Positions 1-12,895 of a stretch of 64,000 bases of DNA are shown here, piece by piece. The translations under genes were made by a program, and so were the position numbers. The notes below the pieces were generated by a model, which saw only the letters and a list, made by a program, of their open reading frames with translations, did not search any database and was not told where the DNA came from. Every line of letters starts with the position of its first letter. Position 1 is the stretch's first letter. Source of the stretch: Schizochytrium sp. TIO01 (lineage: Eukaryota > Sar > Bigyra > Thraustochytrida > Thraustochytriidae); contig SMSO01000032.1 of the NCBI GenBank assembly GCA_004764695.1, positions 5,207,483-5,271,482 of the forward strand, in the 5' to 3' direction.

Positions 1-1221
1 CCCAGCCTACACCGGAGCCCACGCCCCAGCCTACACCGGAGCCCACGCCCCAGCCTACGCCCCAGCCCACGCCGGAGCCCACGCCGGAGCCCACGCCCCA
101 GCCTACACCGGAGCCCACGCCGCAGCCCACGCCAGAGCCCACCAACGAGCCTACGCCCCAGCCCACTGTCGAGACCACTATTGAAGAGCTTACACCTTCT
201 CCTACGCCAATGCCGATCGCACAGTGTCCCGATCGCAAACTTGACATCGTTTGGGTAGTTGACAACAGCGGATCGATTGATGATAATGGTTCCAATGGCC
301 CAACAGTTCTGAAAGAACTGATGTATCGCCTTACAGATGCCTACACACTCTCTCAAACCCAAACACGATTTGCTGGCCTTCGTTTTGCTAACACAATCAT
401 AAACACAAAAACAACACCTACCGTTAACTACCCCCTGGGTAAGCCCGCATTCGGAACGTAAGTTAATCGAGCAACCTCACTTTAAAAAGGCTTGCTTCTT
501 TGTAAACTCGTGATCATGAAATTAATTACACTGCTGAATATTATTGAAAGAGGTACTAACTGATAGATTCTGCACTTGTGCGCGTGCTTCAACGTTGAAA
601 TTAATTTTAAAATACAGGACGAAGCCAGGTCGCCCCTTCAACTTCATAATGGATCAATCAACAAATGTCGATGCTGCTTGGGATGATTTCGCTGCCACCA
701 TGAAAGCTGATTCAAACACAAACACGCCTGTAGCTTTGCAAGGAGCAAACTATATTCTTGGTCTCTCTGAAGAAGATGGTGGTCCACGTACTGCAGATGA
801 AGATACCATTCGCATTCTGATTCTTTTTACAGATGGCAACCCGAACCGTTACAAGAACGCCTATTGTGGTGATAAGGGAACGTATACTGGCAGTGAATCA
901 GGCCAAGCAACAAAGCCAATTCATTTGGCGTGCACAGAATACTGGGTTAAGGAGATCATCAATAACCATGATGTCTACGTCATCTTTGTGAAAATTGGCG
1001 CAAATATTGATGCTGACTTTCTCCAATACTGTATTGAGCTTCCCAGTAAGAATGGTGCCCAACCACTGCCAATTCAGACCGTCGAAGCAACATTCGAAGA
1101 TATTCAAGAAACGGTGGATTCTGTCATTGAGGCCAGTTGTATTGATGAAAGTTTCATGACTCCTCAGACTGTTGGATTTAAGTATGATGGGTCTGTAAAA
1201 CAATGTGCCAACAACATCTAA
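1..1221 (+). CDS. Secreted vWA-domain protein, 5'-truncated by window edge (PAN-vWA family copy 1)
   Basis: This is the C-terminal 352 codons of a secreted protein of the family found complete at 6686-8328 and 15812-17680. The first full codon is at base 3, and the N-terminus lies outside the window. About 55 residues of Pro/Thr/Gln/Glu-rich linker, built from degenerate 12-bp units (PTPE, PTPQ), lead into a vWA domain. The MIDAS motif DNSGS is visible (DxSxS), as are a conserved Thr in TNTPVAL and the TDG aspartate. The vWA fold binds a metal ion and usually mediates protein-protein or matrix adhesion. One intron is inferred at 458-617 (donor GTAAGT, acceptor ACAG, TACTAAC at 554-560). It is phase 2 and joins PAFGT to TKPGRPFNF, exactly as in the paralogues. 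The protein ends CANNI with no membrane or GPI segment, so it is probably secreted. The ATG at 210 is internal, not the start. Confidence 0.85.
3..175 (+). repeat. Degenerate 12-bp tandem repeat coding Pro-Thr-Pro-Glu/Gln linker
   Basis: In-frame repeats of the type ACGCCCCAGCCT / ACACCGGAGCCC encode a (PTPE/PTPQ)n stalk before the vWA domain. The array continues off the left edge, so its full length is unknown. Such stalks are typical spacers, often O-glycosylated, in surface and secreted proteins. Confidence 0.85.
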
Positions 1222-4200
1222 GACTTTTCATTTCTAAGACAAACAGATTCTGCAATAACATATGATAAGGTATTCAATATTTTTGAACTCATTTTCCAGT
1301 TTTGATTCAATTTACAGTATTCGAAATACTTAAGCTACTTGCCAAGCATAATAGATGAGTACACTTTTCACAGAATATTAGATGCAATAGTATTTATTTT
1401 TATCATTATTCCTGAACATCCTGACAACTACAGGAATTTGAAATTACCTTTGCTATTAGCTCTTTATCTTCCTCATATTTTATTCGTAGTGAAGACAAGT
1501 CTAGTCTAGAAATTTGGCTTGGGCAAACTCTAGTTCATATGATCTGCGAGATGTTTTGATCGTTTCGTTTGGCATCTATTGCTGCTCTCACGATATAAGA
1601 TTTAGCAATCTCTGTTATTCAAAAGCATTATGAGAGTCTGCCTCATGGTGGAACGATGTTATCCTAGATTAAAACTCAGGATTTGAGCGAGCCGCTGGAA
1701 CGAATCCGTATAATACTTTCCCAAACCTTCCGATCAGCTTAATTGATTACATGTTGGTAAAAAGGTCATCGTTTGCAATCCTCAACCAGGATCATACAAT
1801 AACAATGACCAATGAACGGATTTTCGGCATGGTTTTAAGGCTACACATCATCTGACATTGAGAATAAAAAATACCAAAGCAGCACATCAGTATACAAACC
1901 AGGCTTTTACTATCTCGGTACTAAGTAATCTTTTGCACGCAAGATGTATTTTTAATTAAAAACCTATTAATCCTAATGCTACTGCTATTGATATTGCTAT
2001 TGCTATTGCTATTGCTATTGCAATTGGTGATATTCCTGTTCCTATTCCTAATGCGAGTGAATATGGAAAATAAACGTATGTTCTTCTTATCACTTATCAG
2101 TGTGGCCTTCTATATTAAATTAATAACGAGATGACCTAATCATGGTAATCAATTTATCACAAGAACGAAACGGATCAATCGGGGTCTCGTAAAAGCACTC
2201 TGTTTTATAGCGATGGTACCTTATGTGAAGTCATCATTCTTTCAAATTGGTCTTTAATTTGAACTTGCATAATGAAGAGCCCTACAACCAAGTAACCTTC
2301 AACCTGCGCGCTGCAAGTTACTGTGCATAGAAATCGGTTCAGAATAACTACACTTTAATGTAATCAACAAATAAGACTTATATTGAAAAGCTTGATATTT
2401 CTCTGTGATCTTGGTTTGTTGATGTAATCAAAATAATACGTTGTGTTATACTACCCAGATTAAAAGTATAAAATGCATCAGCAACTATTCTAATGTCCGG
2501 GATTAATTTGAAGTGTTAGTTCTGATTATTTTAGTATGAGTGGAGTTAGCATTGCAGTTTTTAGTTACCAAAGTTGAGCGAAATATTGCCAGATCCTCAT
2601 CCGGACAGAGTAATATTTAATAAGTTTTAAGACCTGATACGCTTGTCAAATTTTTAGCAACATATAAAAGAAAATCCTCCTGGAGCTAGCTCGGCTGCAT
2701 GCGTTAGTCTTTCTTAATAATCCCACAAAACCTTTCCGAAAGGAAGTCCTCTTCAAGACTCGTCAATGCTATCGAAAGTCAGGAGTTCAAAGAAACATTC
2801 AGATGCTTCAAACTGATACGGAACCTCAGGTATCATGATCTAATATAAAGATGTATCGCAACGTATTTATGAAGATTTCCACCTGCTAGTGATGCGAAGT
2901 CGTAGAATCTCCATCGACATATTACACTGTCCAGTCCTTATGTCCATGATGCGAGAAAGTTTGTAAGAGAATTCTATTCAAAAGGGCTCTGCGGACTTTT
3001 CATTTTTTTTTGTTATCTATAATATTGTGCCAGCTCATTTTCCTCTTTTTCGCTATACATAACATACAGTATGAACATTCATGTTGACGCGATAAAACTG
3101 AAGCAACGCTTTATTAGTAAGGCTACGCATTGCCCACGCCGCGATGATCTGAAAAGGTTGAGATTTGTGTAGTCACTCTGTGTGTGCCAAAAGATTAGCG
3201 CAGCGAGACAGAAGTTATTTGGAAGTTTCTCGTGACGAAATTTAAATTCTTTCCTTTTTGTGAAACTTTTCCAGAAGATTTGAAGCGCGTTCAGGCGTAA
3301 AATTCAACGCGGCTTTCTCTCTTCTGGTTAAAGAGAGGGGATCCTGGTGCACAATAAGTGAACAGCACTTTGAAGCTAAAACGGGTCAAGTAGGTACCTA
3401 GTGATTTGTATATACATAATAACAATTATTAATAAATATACTGTAGGAAATATTGTTTAATTTTAAAATGTTTTAAAAAAAAGGGGGGAGGGCCTTAGGT
3501 TTACCTTCGTAATGCCAAGTACGACTATCATGTCGCATATGTTGTTTGCCAGGGAGTGACTACGCTCTACTGTATGCAATCAGGGTTTAATTCGCAAAGC
3601 ACGAAAGGTAGAGTTGTCTTTGAACATAGCATTCCTGGAAAACATATGTTTTTTTGTTTTGTTTTTCAATATGCTCGGCAACTAAGACATTGGCTTTTAC
3701 TATTCATTTCGTCGCAAGACCCACTTTCATATACCGAAACTTCTTCGAATCGGTTTATCCGTCGCCCGCAAACGCCCCCTCCGAAAAGAAGCGCGTGTGC
3801 AAGAGATTCCTCGCTATTGAAACGACCATTTCAGTTTAGTATGGCTTTCAGAGTGTAGATATCGCATTATTTTTATTCTGAAACTTACGACTTTAAAAAG
3901 AAAGCAAGAATATACTATAGCAGTAGTAGTTTTAATAGTTTGTTTTTGATTAAAACAATTGATTTGTTTGACTGACGTAGGGCCTCCGGGATCTGCAAAG
4001 AGCCGTGAGACTGGTTAGTTGAACCCCGCAACATCCTTGATACCTTCTTCTCTTGGTGTCGCCATGCAGGCTGGCACATGTCCGAGGGCTCGGCCTTGAT
4101 GCCATCAACAGCTTCAGAGAAGGCCGCATTTACAAGACCATGACTAGGACCTACTACAGTTTCATTCTCTGATGGAAGTATTGTGCAGCGCATGGACACT

Positions 4201-6685
4201 TTGTTTCTGTAGCTAAGCATTGAAATAGCACAAACAAACTGAGGTCGATTTGATTGGTTGGTGGGCTTAGCAGTCAAATACGAAAGGAATCCTAACCGAG
4301 AACAAATAGGCACCACGAAGGTTCTGTTCTCGCTCCCTCCGGTGTGATAGCTGATTGGACTTTGACTTTAGTTTCTACCCACTTCGTCGATGAAGTAGCC
4401 TCTGACTATTGAGAGTGTTGTCCCCTCATTCGCCAATTGTCAATTCAGCACTTTCTGGTCCTACGTATTTTTTTTAATTTCCAATCTTTTAGAAACATGT
4501 CTTCTTCTTTTTTTCATTTCTTTATCTTATTCGTAAACTGTTATTTATAATCTGGTAGGGAACGGAGCCTTTCGGCAATTTGCATCATTTGAAGATTGTT
4601 GGTCAAACGAAGTGCCCAATGCTGACTTATTCGCAACCTATTATGGCACCGAGTGATTATGTAATCTTCAAGGGAGGGAAAATGAAGACACACTTCGTGT
4701 AAGGAAGCGGCTGGCATGTTCATCTATGTAGTAGTTTATAGATGCTGTGGCTTGTTGATAGAAATCGACTTGACCAGGAAACTGAAAAAGCGAGTACATT
4801 TAGATGAGACAGTTCCAGTTTTTTAGAGCGTGTCAAACGACTTTCTAAACCACTGGATTAGTGCAAAAGGCTCCAGAATCCATGTGCATAAAGAGGTAAA
4901 CAGAGAACTTGATCGAGGCTCGTTTTTTTTGTTGGATTGTTGAAAAGTTTTATTCCCGTTTACAAATCATGTTAGATCATATTTACTTGACTCTCAAAGC
5001 TGTAGATGTAAGGACGGGAGTTGTTCGGAAAATAGTATGCTTAATCTCTCTCTTTACGGAATAGAGTATCTTTCTATAGTATATTGTCTGTACTCCGAGG
5101 CTGCCCCTGAGTTTTATCAAAATAAATAAAACTTTCAGGACTTTATTATGGGGGTTAGCACCCTTCCTTTATGCTTGAGATTAAAAACAACAAAGTGGTG
5201 TACATGTTCATTTATTTATACTACAAGGATGCAAAAGTTTCCAGAGCCTGATCTGTACAGGAAAAGCGCTGTAGTTATATATACTTCTATGTTTTTTTAT
5301 TTGTCTTTTTTTTTTTTTCTCATTTTTTTCTTTCCTCTACTAGCTAGGTAGTTCTGGAATATGAATAGATTGTATTGGTAGAGAATTATGTTGGTTTTCT
5401 CGAGGCAGTGCTGGAGTTTTATTTTAAAATATAAAAAAAGTAGGCAGCGACAAAGAAGAAAGGGCAGTAGAAGTATTGCCCTGTTAACTAGCACATGGTT
5501 TCTTGGTTCCTAAAGGCCCAAATAAAAACTATGATAGTACACTTTCTCTCATACAATCTATGGAATTGACGTGCGGCACTTTTAGCTTCTGGCTAGTATA
5601 TTATAAGGTAGGTGTGCTGAGTAAGAGCCGACGGCCTGATTTGCCTTAGTGAAACAACCGTGCTGGAGCACAGCAGTTTATACTCAGCTTGTTTGTATCT
5701 ATACAGCTTGGCGATAAAACCATGAAAGTAGCCTACTTTATGGTGCTTTAGGTGTACATTCAAGCAACCACTGACCAATATGATCGCAGTCAGTGGCCAC
5801 CATTTCTCATTACTTATATATGGGAAAACTGAATACATAAAAGCAATTTTGAAGATATAGCTGCAAGTTTGAGGACACCAGAACCGCTATCCTTCTAGCT
5901 TCGAATGTGTGGAAGTGGCCTGGAAGCTTGCTTATCATACAAAAAGTTCGGCCAAGGGTGTTGGCCGTGGAATAGTTCCGCACCTTATTCCTCTAGAATA
6001 CATGCCTGTATTTCCCTGAATTCTACCAAAAACCCCTTGAGGACCCCTCTTGGAAAGGAATTATGAGAAGTATATGCAAGAGTCAGGGTGCGACTTTTTT
6101 GCTGTTCCGGATATACATCTTGAGTTCGAAATTAGAGTTATAGGCATAAGAAAAAGCCATACCTCCGACCGAGCATCGGTCTTGCGCGTGTGCAGATTTC
6201 AGAAGTCGATACGTACATAACGTCGCTGCTTTTAAAAGTTGCTAATAGGCCTGATTCTTTGTTTTAAAAGGCTCGAAGATGCATTCGATTCCACGGCCAG
6301 GTCTTTTGCTTTAGACCTGTTCATCGACTCTTAATGAATAGGCTTTAACTCCCTTCACATTGAACACTGAAGCATCTTGCTTGTTAGTAGGTAAATCTAG
6401 TATTAATAATTTACAGAATACAAGCTTTCTAGAGTAAGTGATTGCTGCGTTGCTGTGTTCAATTGTCTGGAAGATTTGGTGGGTAGTAAATATCAATGAT
6501 TGAGGTATATTTGCAGGGTAAATATTGCTTATTTTTAATTTTTAATTTAAATACAACTAGGGTAGTTACTACCTACCTGCTGATAGAATTTGAAATAAGA
6601 AAAAGGATGAATTCGTGAGAGTGAAAGTCAAGCCAAAGCAAAACCCAAACGCGAACAACTTCAAAATCTCAACCATTTGCAAACA
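1222..6685. other. Intergenic, A+T-rich; no gene supported
   Basis: This 5.5 kb separates vWA copies 1 and 2. Only short open frames occur, none with recognisable domains or good codon structure; the longest is minus-strand 3915-4316, opening at GTG. It contains an imperfect (GCTATT)n hexanucleotide run at 1984-2021 and several A/T homopolymers. The 80 bases before 6686 are A/C-rich and probably the 5' leader of the next gene. Confidence 0.6.
1984..2021 (+). repeat. (GCTATT)n hexanucleotide repeat
   Basis: About six imperfect copies of GCTATT lie in non-coding DNA between the first two vWA genes. Confidence 0.8.
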
Positions 6686-8328
6686 ATGTATTCTGCTAAA
6701 AGTATACTCTACCTTATTGTGTTAGCAACCCTGGCAGCCTTTACGAATGCTTGTGTAGAATCAGGCGTTACATGTACAGGCAAGCTTATCAAGATTCACG
6801 GTGCATCAACTACAAGTTGTGGTGACTCAAGCGAATGCTCAGAGGTGTGCTCTGAATATGATGAATGTGTTGCGTGGACTTACAACGTCAACAGCAACAA
6901 ATGCTCCATCTATGCGACACGTACAGGTACTAAAAAGAACTCCAAGTATGTAACAGGCTCTCGCGACTGCGACGGAGAGACCACCAGCGAAGGTAACACC
7001 CCTGCTCCTACTTTGGCGCCTACAGCTGCGCCGACGGAATGTTCAACTTGGCAATACGGCATGTTTGTTGGGTCTGGTGATGAATTTATGCTATCCATTG
7101 GGGGTATTGCTGAGCCGGAGGACTGCGAAGCGCTTTGTGCTGCGGAAACGGACTTCGCTTGCGTGTGCTGGTCACACCATCGCAATGGAGCCTCCAAGAA
7201 CAGAATTTGCGAGCTTTATGAGACAAGACCCACATTTGTCGAACAGCCTCAATCAAGTAAGTGGACATCTGGCCCATTTGACTGCCCTACTGCAAGCCCG
7301 ACGATCGCACCCACAGATGCCCCAATTACAGTGGAGGAACTCACACCTGCCCCTACACCGGCCCCAATCTATCAATGCCTTGATAAACAACTTGATATTT
7401 TGTGGATACTTGATAATAGTTGGTCAATCGATCAAAATGAAGGAAATGGGTCGGCGGTTCTCCAGGATCTTCTCCCGCGCCTGGCCGATGCGTATAACCT
7501 TTCCCAAAGTGAGACACGTTTCTCTGGACTCGCTTATAGTACAAACATTAGAGGTGTGACATCGGCTGATGTCAATAGCTCCTACCCTCTTGACACAAAA
7601 CCTTTTGACAGGTAAGTTTAAAGAAACGTTATACACACATGCAAAGATTAACACAACGTGTATTTATCGATTAATTCTACGAACAACACGACACTAACAT
7701 TATTTGGATGATCATACCACCACACAGTACTTACGCTGTTTCGCCATTTAATTTTCAAATGAGCCAATCCACGAATGAAGGTGGGACATGGGACGCATTT
7801 GCGAGCAAAATGAAAGCCATGTCGACAACCAACACCCCTCTAGCATTGCAAGCCGCAAAGTATATCATGGGTCTTGATGAATCCGCGGGAGGGCCACGAC
7901 AAGATGAGGCTGTCAAGATTGTCATTCTTTTGACAGACGGCAGTCCCAACATGCGAGCCAAGACAGAATGCGGTGACATTCCTGCTGATGAAACATTAAA
8001 TTCGAAGATTGATCAGTTTGACATGGCCTGCACAGAGTGGCTAGTGTATGAGCTCATCAACAAGCTTGGTGTCTATTTCATCGATGTTCAAATCGGTGGT
8101 GATGTTGATGAAAACTTTCTCAATTACTGCATTTCTAATCCTGAATCAAACAATGGCCAACCCCTCCCACTGCAGACTATCAAGGCAACTTTTGAAAATA
8201 TTCAAGAGACAGTTGATAGTATTATCCAAGCAAGCTGCATTGACTCTAGTTTTAAGAGCCCCCAGAACATTGTCTTCAACTATGAAACCGCAAATTCCTG
8301 TGCTTCGGCAATTGAGAGCTTCTTTTGA
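6686..8328 (+). CDS. Secreted PAN/Apple-like and vWA domain protein (family copy 2)
   Basis: A 508-residue secreted protein. The start is ATG 6686 (A at -3), not the in-frame TTG nine bases upstream, because it aligns with the start of copy 3. The signal peptide is MYSAKSILYLIVLATLAAFTNA. Two Cys-rich PAN/Apple-like modules follow (about residues 23-95 and 116-200), then a short Pro/Thr linker ending ITVEELTPAPT. The vWA domain comes next, with MIDAS DNSWS and the later TDG. One phase-2 intron, 7612-7727 (GTAAGT; CTAAC at 7693-7697; ACAG), interrupts the vWA domain between KPFDR/S and TYAVSPFNF. PAN modules usually bind carbohydrate or protein ligands and vWA domains mediate adhesion, so an extracellular binding or adhesive role is inferred. 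There is no C-terminal anchor. The linker is much shorter than in copy 3. AATAAA at 8527-8532 is a possible polyadenylation signal. Confidence 0.9.
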
Positions 8329-10687
8329 GTACTGATTCTGCTTTCCTAAACTAATTTGCTTTAGTCCAAAATTTGAACCACAAGAGTTTTCACTCTTTTC
8401 CTCTAGAGTTGACTGTTTTATTTCAGCCTATTCTTTCCAGCAAAAAACACATTTTTCAGGCTCATAGAAATCTTGCATAGTTTGGAAAGTGAACATCATT
8501 ATGCAAGCAATACTTGATGATAAGATAATAAAGGCAAAATACTGAAAGTTTTAAAAAGACTTCAGAGGGCATTCTAAATTTGCATTTTAGAGCTTGTGAT
8601 CTTCTTATCTGTGACAAGTTGGACTGATCAGATATCGTTGGGAGTTCTGTGACAGACTTAAGTTGTACTGTGCATTACTAAAAAGGTTAAGCTTAACATC
8701 TTTCCTTATCCATCACATCATATGAAACCTTCTCTTACAGATCTTCCTAAATATCTGGCGTACTATCAACACTCGAGTCCCTTGGTTTCACACCTCCGTA
8801 CGTATCTGATCATCTATATATGTACTATACATTTCATCTATACATTTTATATTATTTCCGAGTTGATGTCAGTATGTGTCAAGGAAAGTGGCAATGTCTT
8901 GTTCACACAGTTTTTGGACTGGTGATTATATTTTATGGTCATAAGCGTTGTCACCCCCCCCACACCCTCCCCCAAAAAATAAAAATAATCAAGGTACGCT
9001 TGAGACGATCTTAAGGCATTCTATTTTTGGTGATGAAGTGCGCTTCCAGTGATGTCGCTTCTAAAGTCAGTAGTGACTTATGCTTATGTTTAGCACCCAC
9101 ACTGAACATATTCATGAGGCATGGATACGGTCTATAATATGTTCACTCTCTATGTATAATCAAAATGATTTCCGAGGTTAGATACGAGGGCAACCAATCG
9201 CTAAGTTTTTTGTATATTTCGTTACGTTTCTCTTTTCCTGTAAGCTTTTTAGTAGTTATAAAGACTCTACTCCTCATCTTTTGAGGTTTGACCTCAAGCG
9301 TGACAAGTTCTGACCTGCAGTAGTGACGTAAAGTTGAGCATCTAAGACTCTGGTGATAAATACTACCGTGATAAATCCTTGTTTCAAGATCGCATGGATC
9401 GTTCTTTATTATTAAAAAAAGTATAACCTTGTACACTCAGAATTTTGAAGGTATCGGGGTTGTTTAAGGGCGACTTATTCAGAAGTGGGATCTTCAGGAA
9501 AGTGTTAATATTTGGAAATACATTTAATCCGCCACCGCAGAAAATATTTCAAGCTGTACTATGATAGCTTCAGTCCCACGGACTGATACGTAACTTGGCT
9601 ACTTTCCATCTTGTAAAGATCCACCGCATTCAAAAATTCTTACCTAAACGTCCGCATAATGTATTCCCTGGTCTGAGTTTCTATAGAGCTTCCGGCGTAC
9701 CGAGCAGTAAATACAGAGTAATCAGCAATTGAAGATATCTTATGGCGTGAATTCAGGAGAAAAATAAGAGCAATCAATTAATAAATATATAACAAATTAA
9801 GCTTTGTTACCATGCCGCAGTTCACTACGATGCTTTATGTTGCTGGCACTACTGACAGAAATAAATGAAGGCACTGAATTCATTCAAAGCAAAATGTGTA
9901 ATGAAGCACATAATCATGCATCACACACACACTACGAGACGAGCTAAGCTGGTTGAGATCTTACGTCGTGGGTGCAGAACTTTGTGAAGTGCTGGTCGAG
10001 GTAAGCCGCGCCCGGACAGAAATAAACTGTGGGATGCCTCTCCTGATCGATCACCCCGGCGAGGATTCTATTACTCTACATAATTTAGAAACAAATGATC
10101 ATCTTGGCAATGATCTCACATAATAAAAATTATGCTGTAGCTTTTCGACAGCTCATAGGGGAAAGCTAGTACTAGCCTAATAAGCGAATAAAAGTGTGTA
10201 TTACCAATAAGTGAACAGTACCAATCCAGGTTACGACATACAGATATGAGTTTTCATCAAAGTAAAAAGGCATTCTCAGTAGAAAGAGGTACCGAGTTAA
10301 CACCATTTAGCTTGAGCAAAATAAAAAACTCAAGCCAAAACAATCACTCAATTCTGGTAAAGGGGTTGATAGGATCACCTAGGTACTTACCTACCATCTT
10401 TGAATACTGAGAGAGGGAACCTACGAATACCATGTCAGAGGGCCACAATGGAACCCTGACAATAATTTAGTTTGAAACAGGGAAATGGCGACAAGATGAA
10501 CATGTGAATCAACCAGAAACTACTTTTCTTTTTATTTAAATGCAATTTATAAATAATAAAAAGATAGGCAGCAAAAACACTCCATCATTTAGACACACTG
10601 GCTCTTCCTTTTCATTCTTATATTATTAATTTTAAAATTATATGAAGATAATATTAGGTACTATTAAATGCTAGCATAGAAATAGAC

Positions 10688-10790
<103 letters not shown>

Positions 10791-12504
10791 GCTCTATGGG
10801 TATGCAGGCTAAACCTTCTACAGATTCACCTACAATCGCCTTCAAGCACGCGCCCGAGTGATTCCTGGGTATCGAAGCGTCTTTTGGTTGTCTGAGAGGT
10901 GAAAATTATTATTGTTATTGTTATTTTAAGATTAACATAATTTTTTTTTAAGGATAGTAATAATAGACAGAGAATAAACAGAGAATAAACAGAGCATATA
11001 ACAGATAAGGGTTTGGAGGCTGGGTCTGGTTTCAAGTTGAGGTGGCTTAGAGACTCCCGGAACTGCAAACAGCTTTTGGGTTGCCTGACGCAGGGATCCC
11101 GCAGCTGCGATGATGCCGGCTTCGGACGGGTTCCTCACGGAGCGGATCACGACAGATGATTTTCCCGAGGATAACAAGCGCAGTGGTTTATTTCTGTGTT
11201 CACAGTAGTAGGTACGAGTCCTGACCAAATCTAACCAACTAAATGTTTAATTTTTGTTTTATTTTATTTGAAATCGAGTGAGATATTTTTTTAAGGTTTG
11301 TTTCTGTAATGGAAGCAAAGGGCCAACTCTGAGCCTTTCATTTCGCGCATGGAATCGCTTCTGCATTTTAAAGGCCGAAGACCAATTAAAAAACCACCCG
11401 CCACCGGATGGTTGGGGTTTTTGATACGAGGGCTGCCTCACTTTAGGCCACAAGACACCGTCTTCAACAGGTTTTTGTTTCCATGCGTATCCAAATCTGA
11501 AGGCCTACTTACACTTGTCAGGGTACTTTTCAGTTTATATCAGGGTAGAACTCATCATCTTTTTGTAATTGCAAAGTGAGCTCTCTGCGCTCGAAGTGGC
11601 GACGGCACTATCTCTGCCAGCGAGTGAGCAGTGGGAGTGCCTCCTTCACATCATGGCGACACTTTTTGGCCCCAGAGCCCACCTCGTGTAAAGTCTGGGG
11701 CAGTCATTGTGCTGTAATCTTTTCTTTTTATACGTAGAATAATGCCTACCTAGAAGACCTCCTTTACGTCTGGAGCTAGTAATTTTATTTACTTATTTAT
11801 CTTAATTTTAAAGGCGTTGAAGTAGTTATCTATCTGCATTTCTCCTTCTTTTCTGTTTCCTGCATTTGGCCTTTTAGAAAAAGAAAAAGAAAAAGAAAAG
11901 AGTGAGCTGACACTTTCAACTTGGGGTAGGTAATTTTGTTTCTGCTGCTTTCGTTGTTTATCGCGTGACTTGAAACCTTAAACACAAACCAACGAAACAG
12001 AGACAAAAGCCGAGTTTGATGCACTTTCCAAGGCCTGCTACGAATAGACAGACGGTATATACTATACCTACGAAATGGGTAAGTAAGTATAGGTCCGTAC
12101 CCACCTTCGCGCTCAGATCAGAGGGCGCTGTTATAGCCCTGTGCACCTATGCACATTTGATAGATAGGCGTATGCATCATCATCATAAACGCCCGTTTGG
12201 TAGATGGTCTACGGGATGTACTCTTGGACCTACTTCGCTAATATGTGGCCACTGATAATATGTGGAGTATGGATGGCTCGCCGAAGAAATGTGATTCAAC
12301 TTGACCAGGACGCGGAGTAATGCATGCGCATGGCGCCATTCGGAGACGTGTTGAACATGTATTTGGCTGAACCGAAACCCAGGGCTCCGGAATCCATACT
12401 AGGAAAGAGCTCTGGTAGAGTTGAGGTATGACGCTGCTCAAGGGACTTGCAATAATTCGCTTCGTTGCCTTGTCGAACCAGCGGTGGTGATCTTGACAGA
12501 ACCC

Positions 12505-12589
12505 GAGTCTGAGTCTGAGTCTGAGTTTGAGTTTGAGTCCGAGTCCGAGTCCGAGTCCGAGTCCAAGCCCGAGTTTGAGTCTGAGTCTG
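12505..12589 (+). repeat. (GAGTCT/GAGTCC/GAGTTT)n hexanucleotide array
   Basis: About 14 six-base units GAGTYN in tandem. They are open in one frame as Glu-Ser/Phe repeats, but nothing around them supports a gene, so this is treated as a minisatellite. Confidence 0.85.
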
Positions 12590-12865
12590 GGTCAGACTAT
12601 CTTCTATTCTCTTTCTGAGTTAAGATGGGCTCCTGTAGTTTTACTGGGCAAGTTACTCTTTAGGACGTAGGATTGAGCCCTCCAGGTAGTATTACTTAAT
12701 TTCATCGATGGAGATTCAAGTCTCCTCGCGATGCGCTCGAATATTGATATAATGGCATCAGCGGACTCTAAAAATCAGGAGGGTGCACTAAATTGAGTAC
12801 GCGGGTGACAGGAAAACCTCCATTAGTTCTCAATCGTGTAGTGAAGTTCCGCTCTAAAAATAGCG

Positions 12866-12895
12866 CTTCTTCTTCTTCTTCTTCTTCTTCTTCTT
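12866..12895 (+). repeat. (CTT)n microsatellite
   Basis: About nine CTT units followed by an A+T-rich stretch. Confidence 0.9.

Noticed and set aside
3915-4316. 133-codon minus-strand frame between vWA copies 1 and 2
   Set aside because: It opens at GTG, has no domain, no signal peptide and a low-complexity Lys/Leu end; treated as chance.
12421-12618. Glu-Ser repeat frame over the GAGTCN array
   Set aside because: Its length and composition come from the hexanucleotide repeat; nothing else supports a gene.
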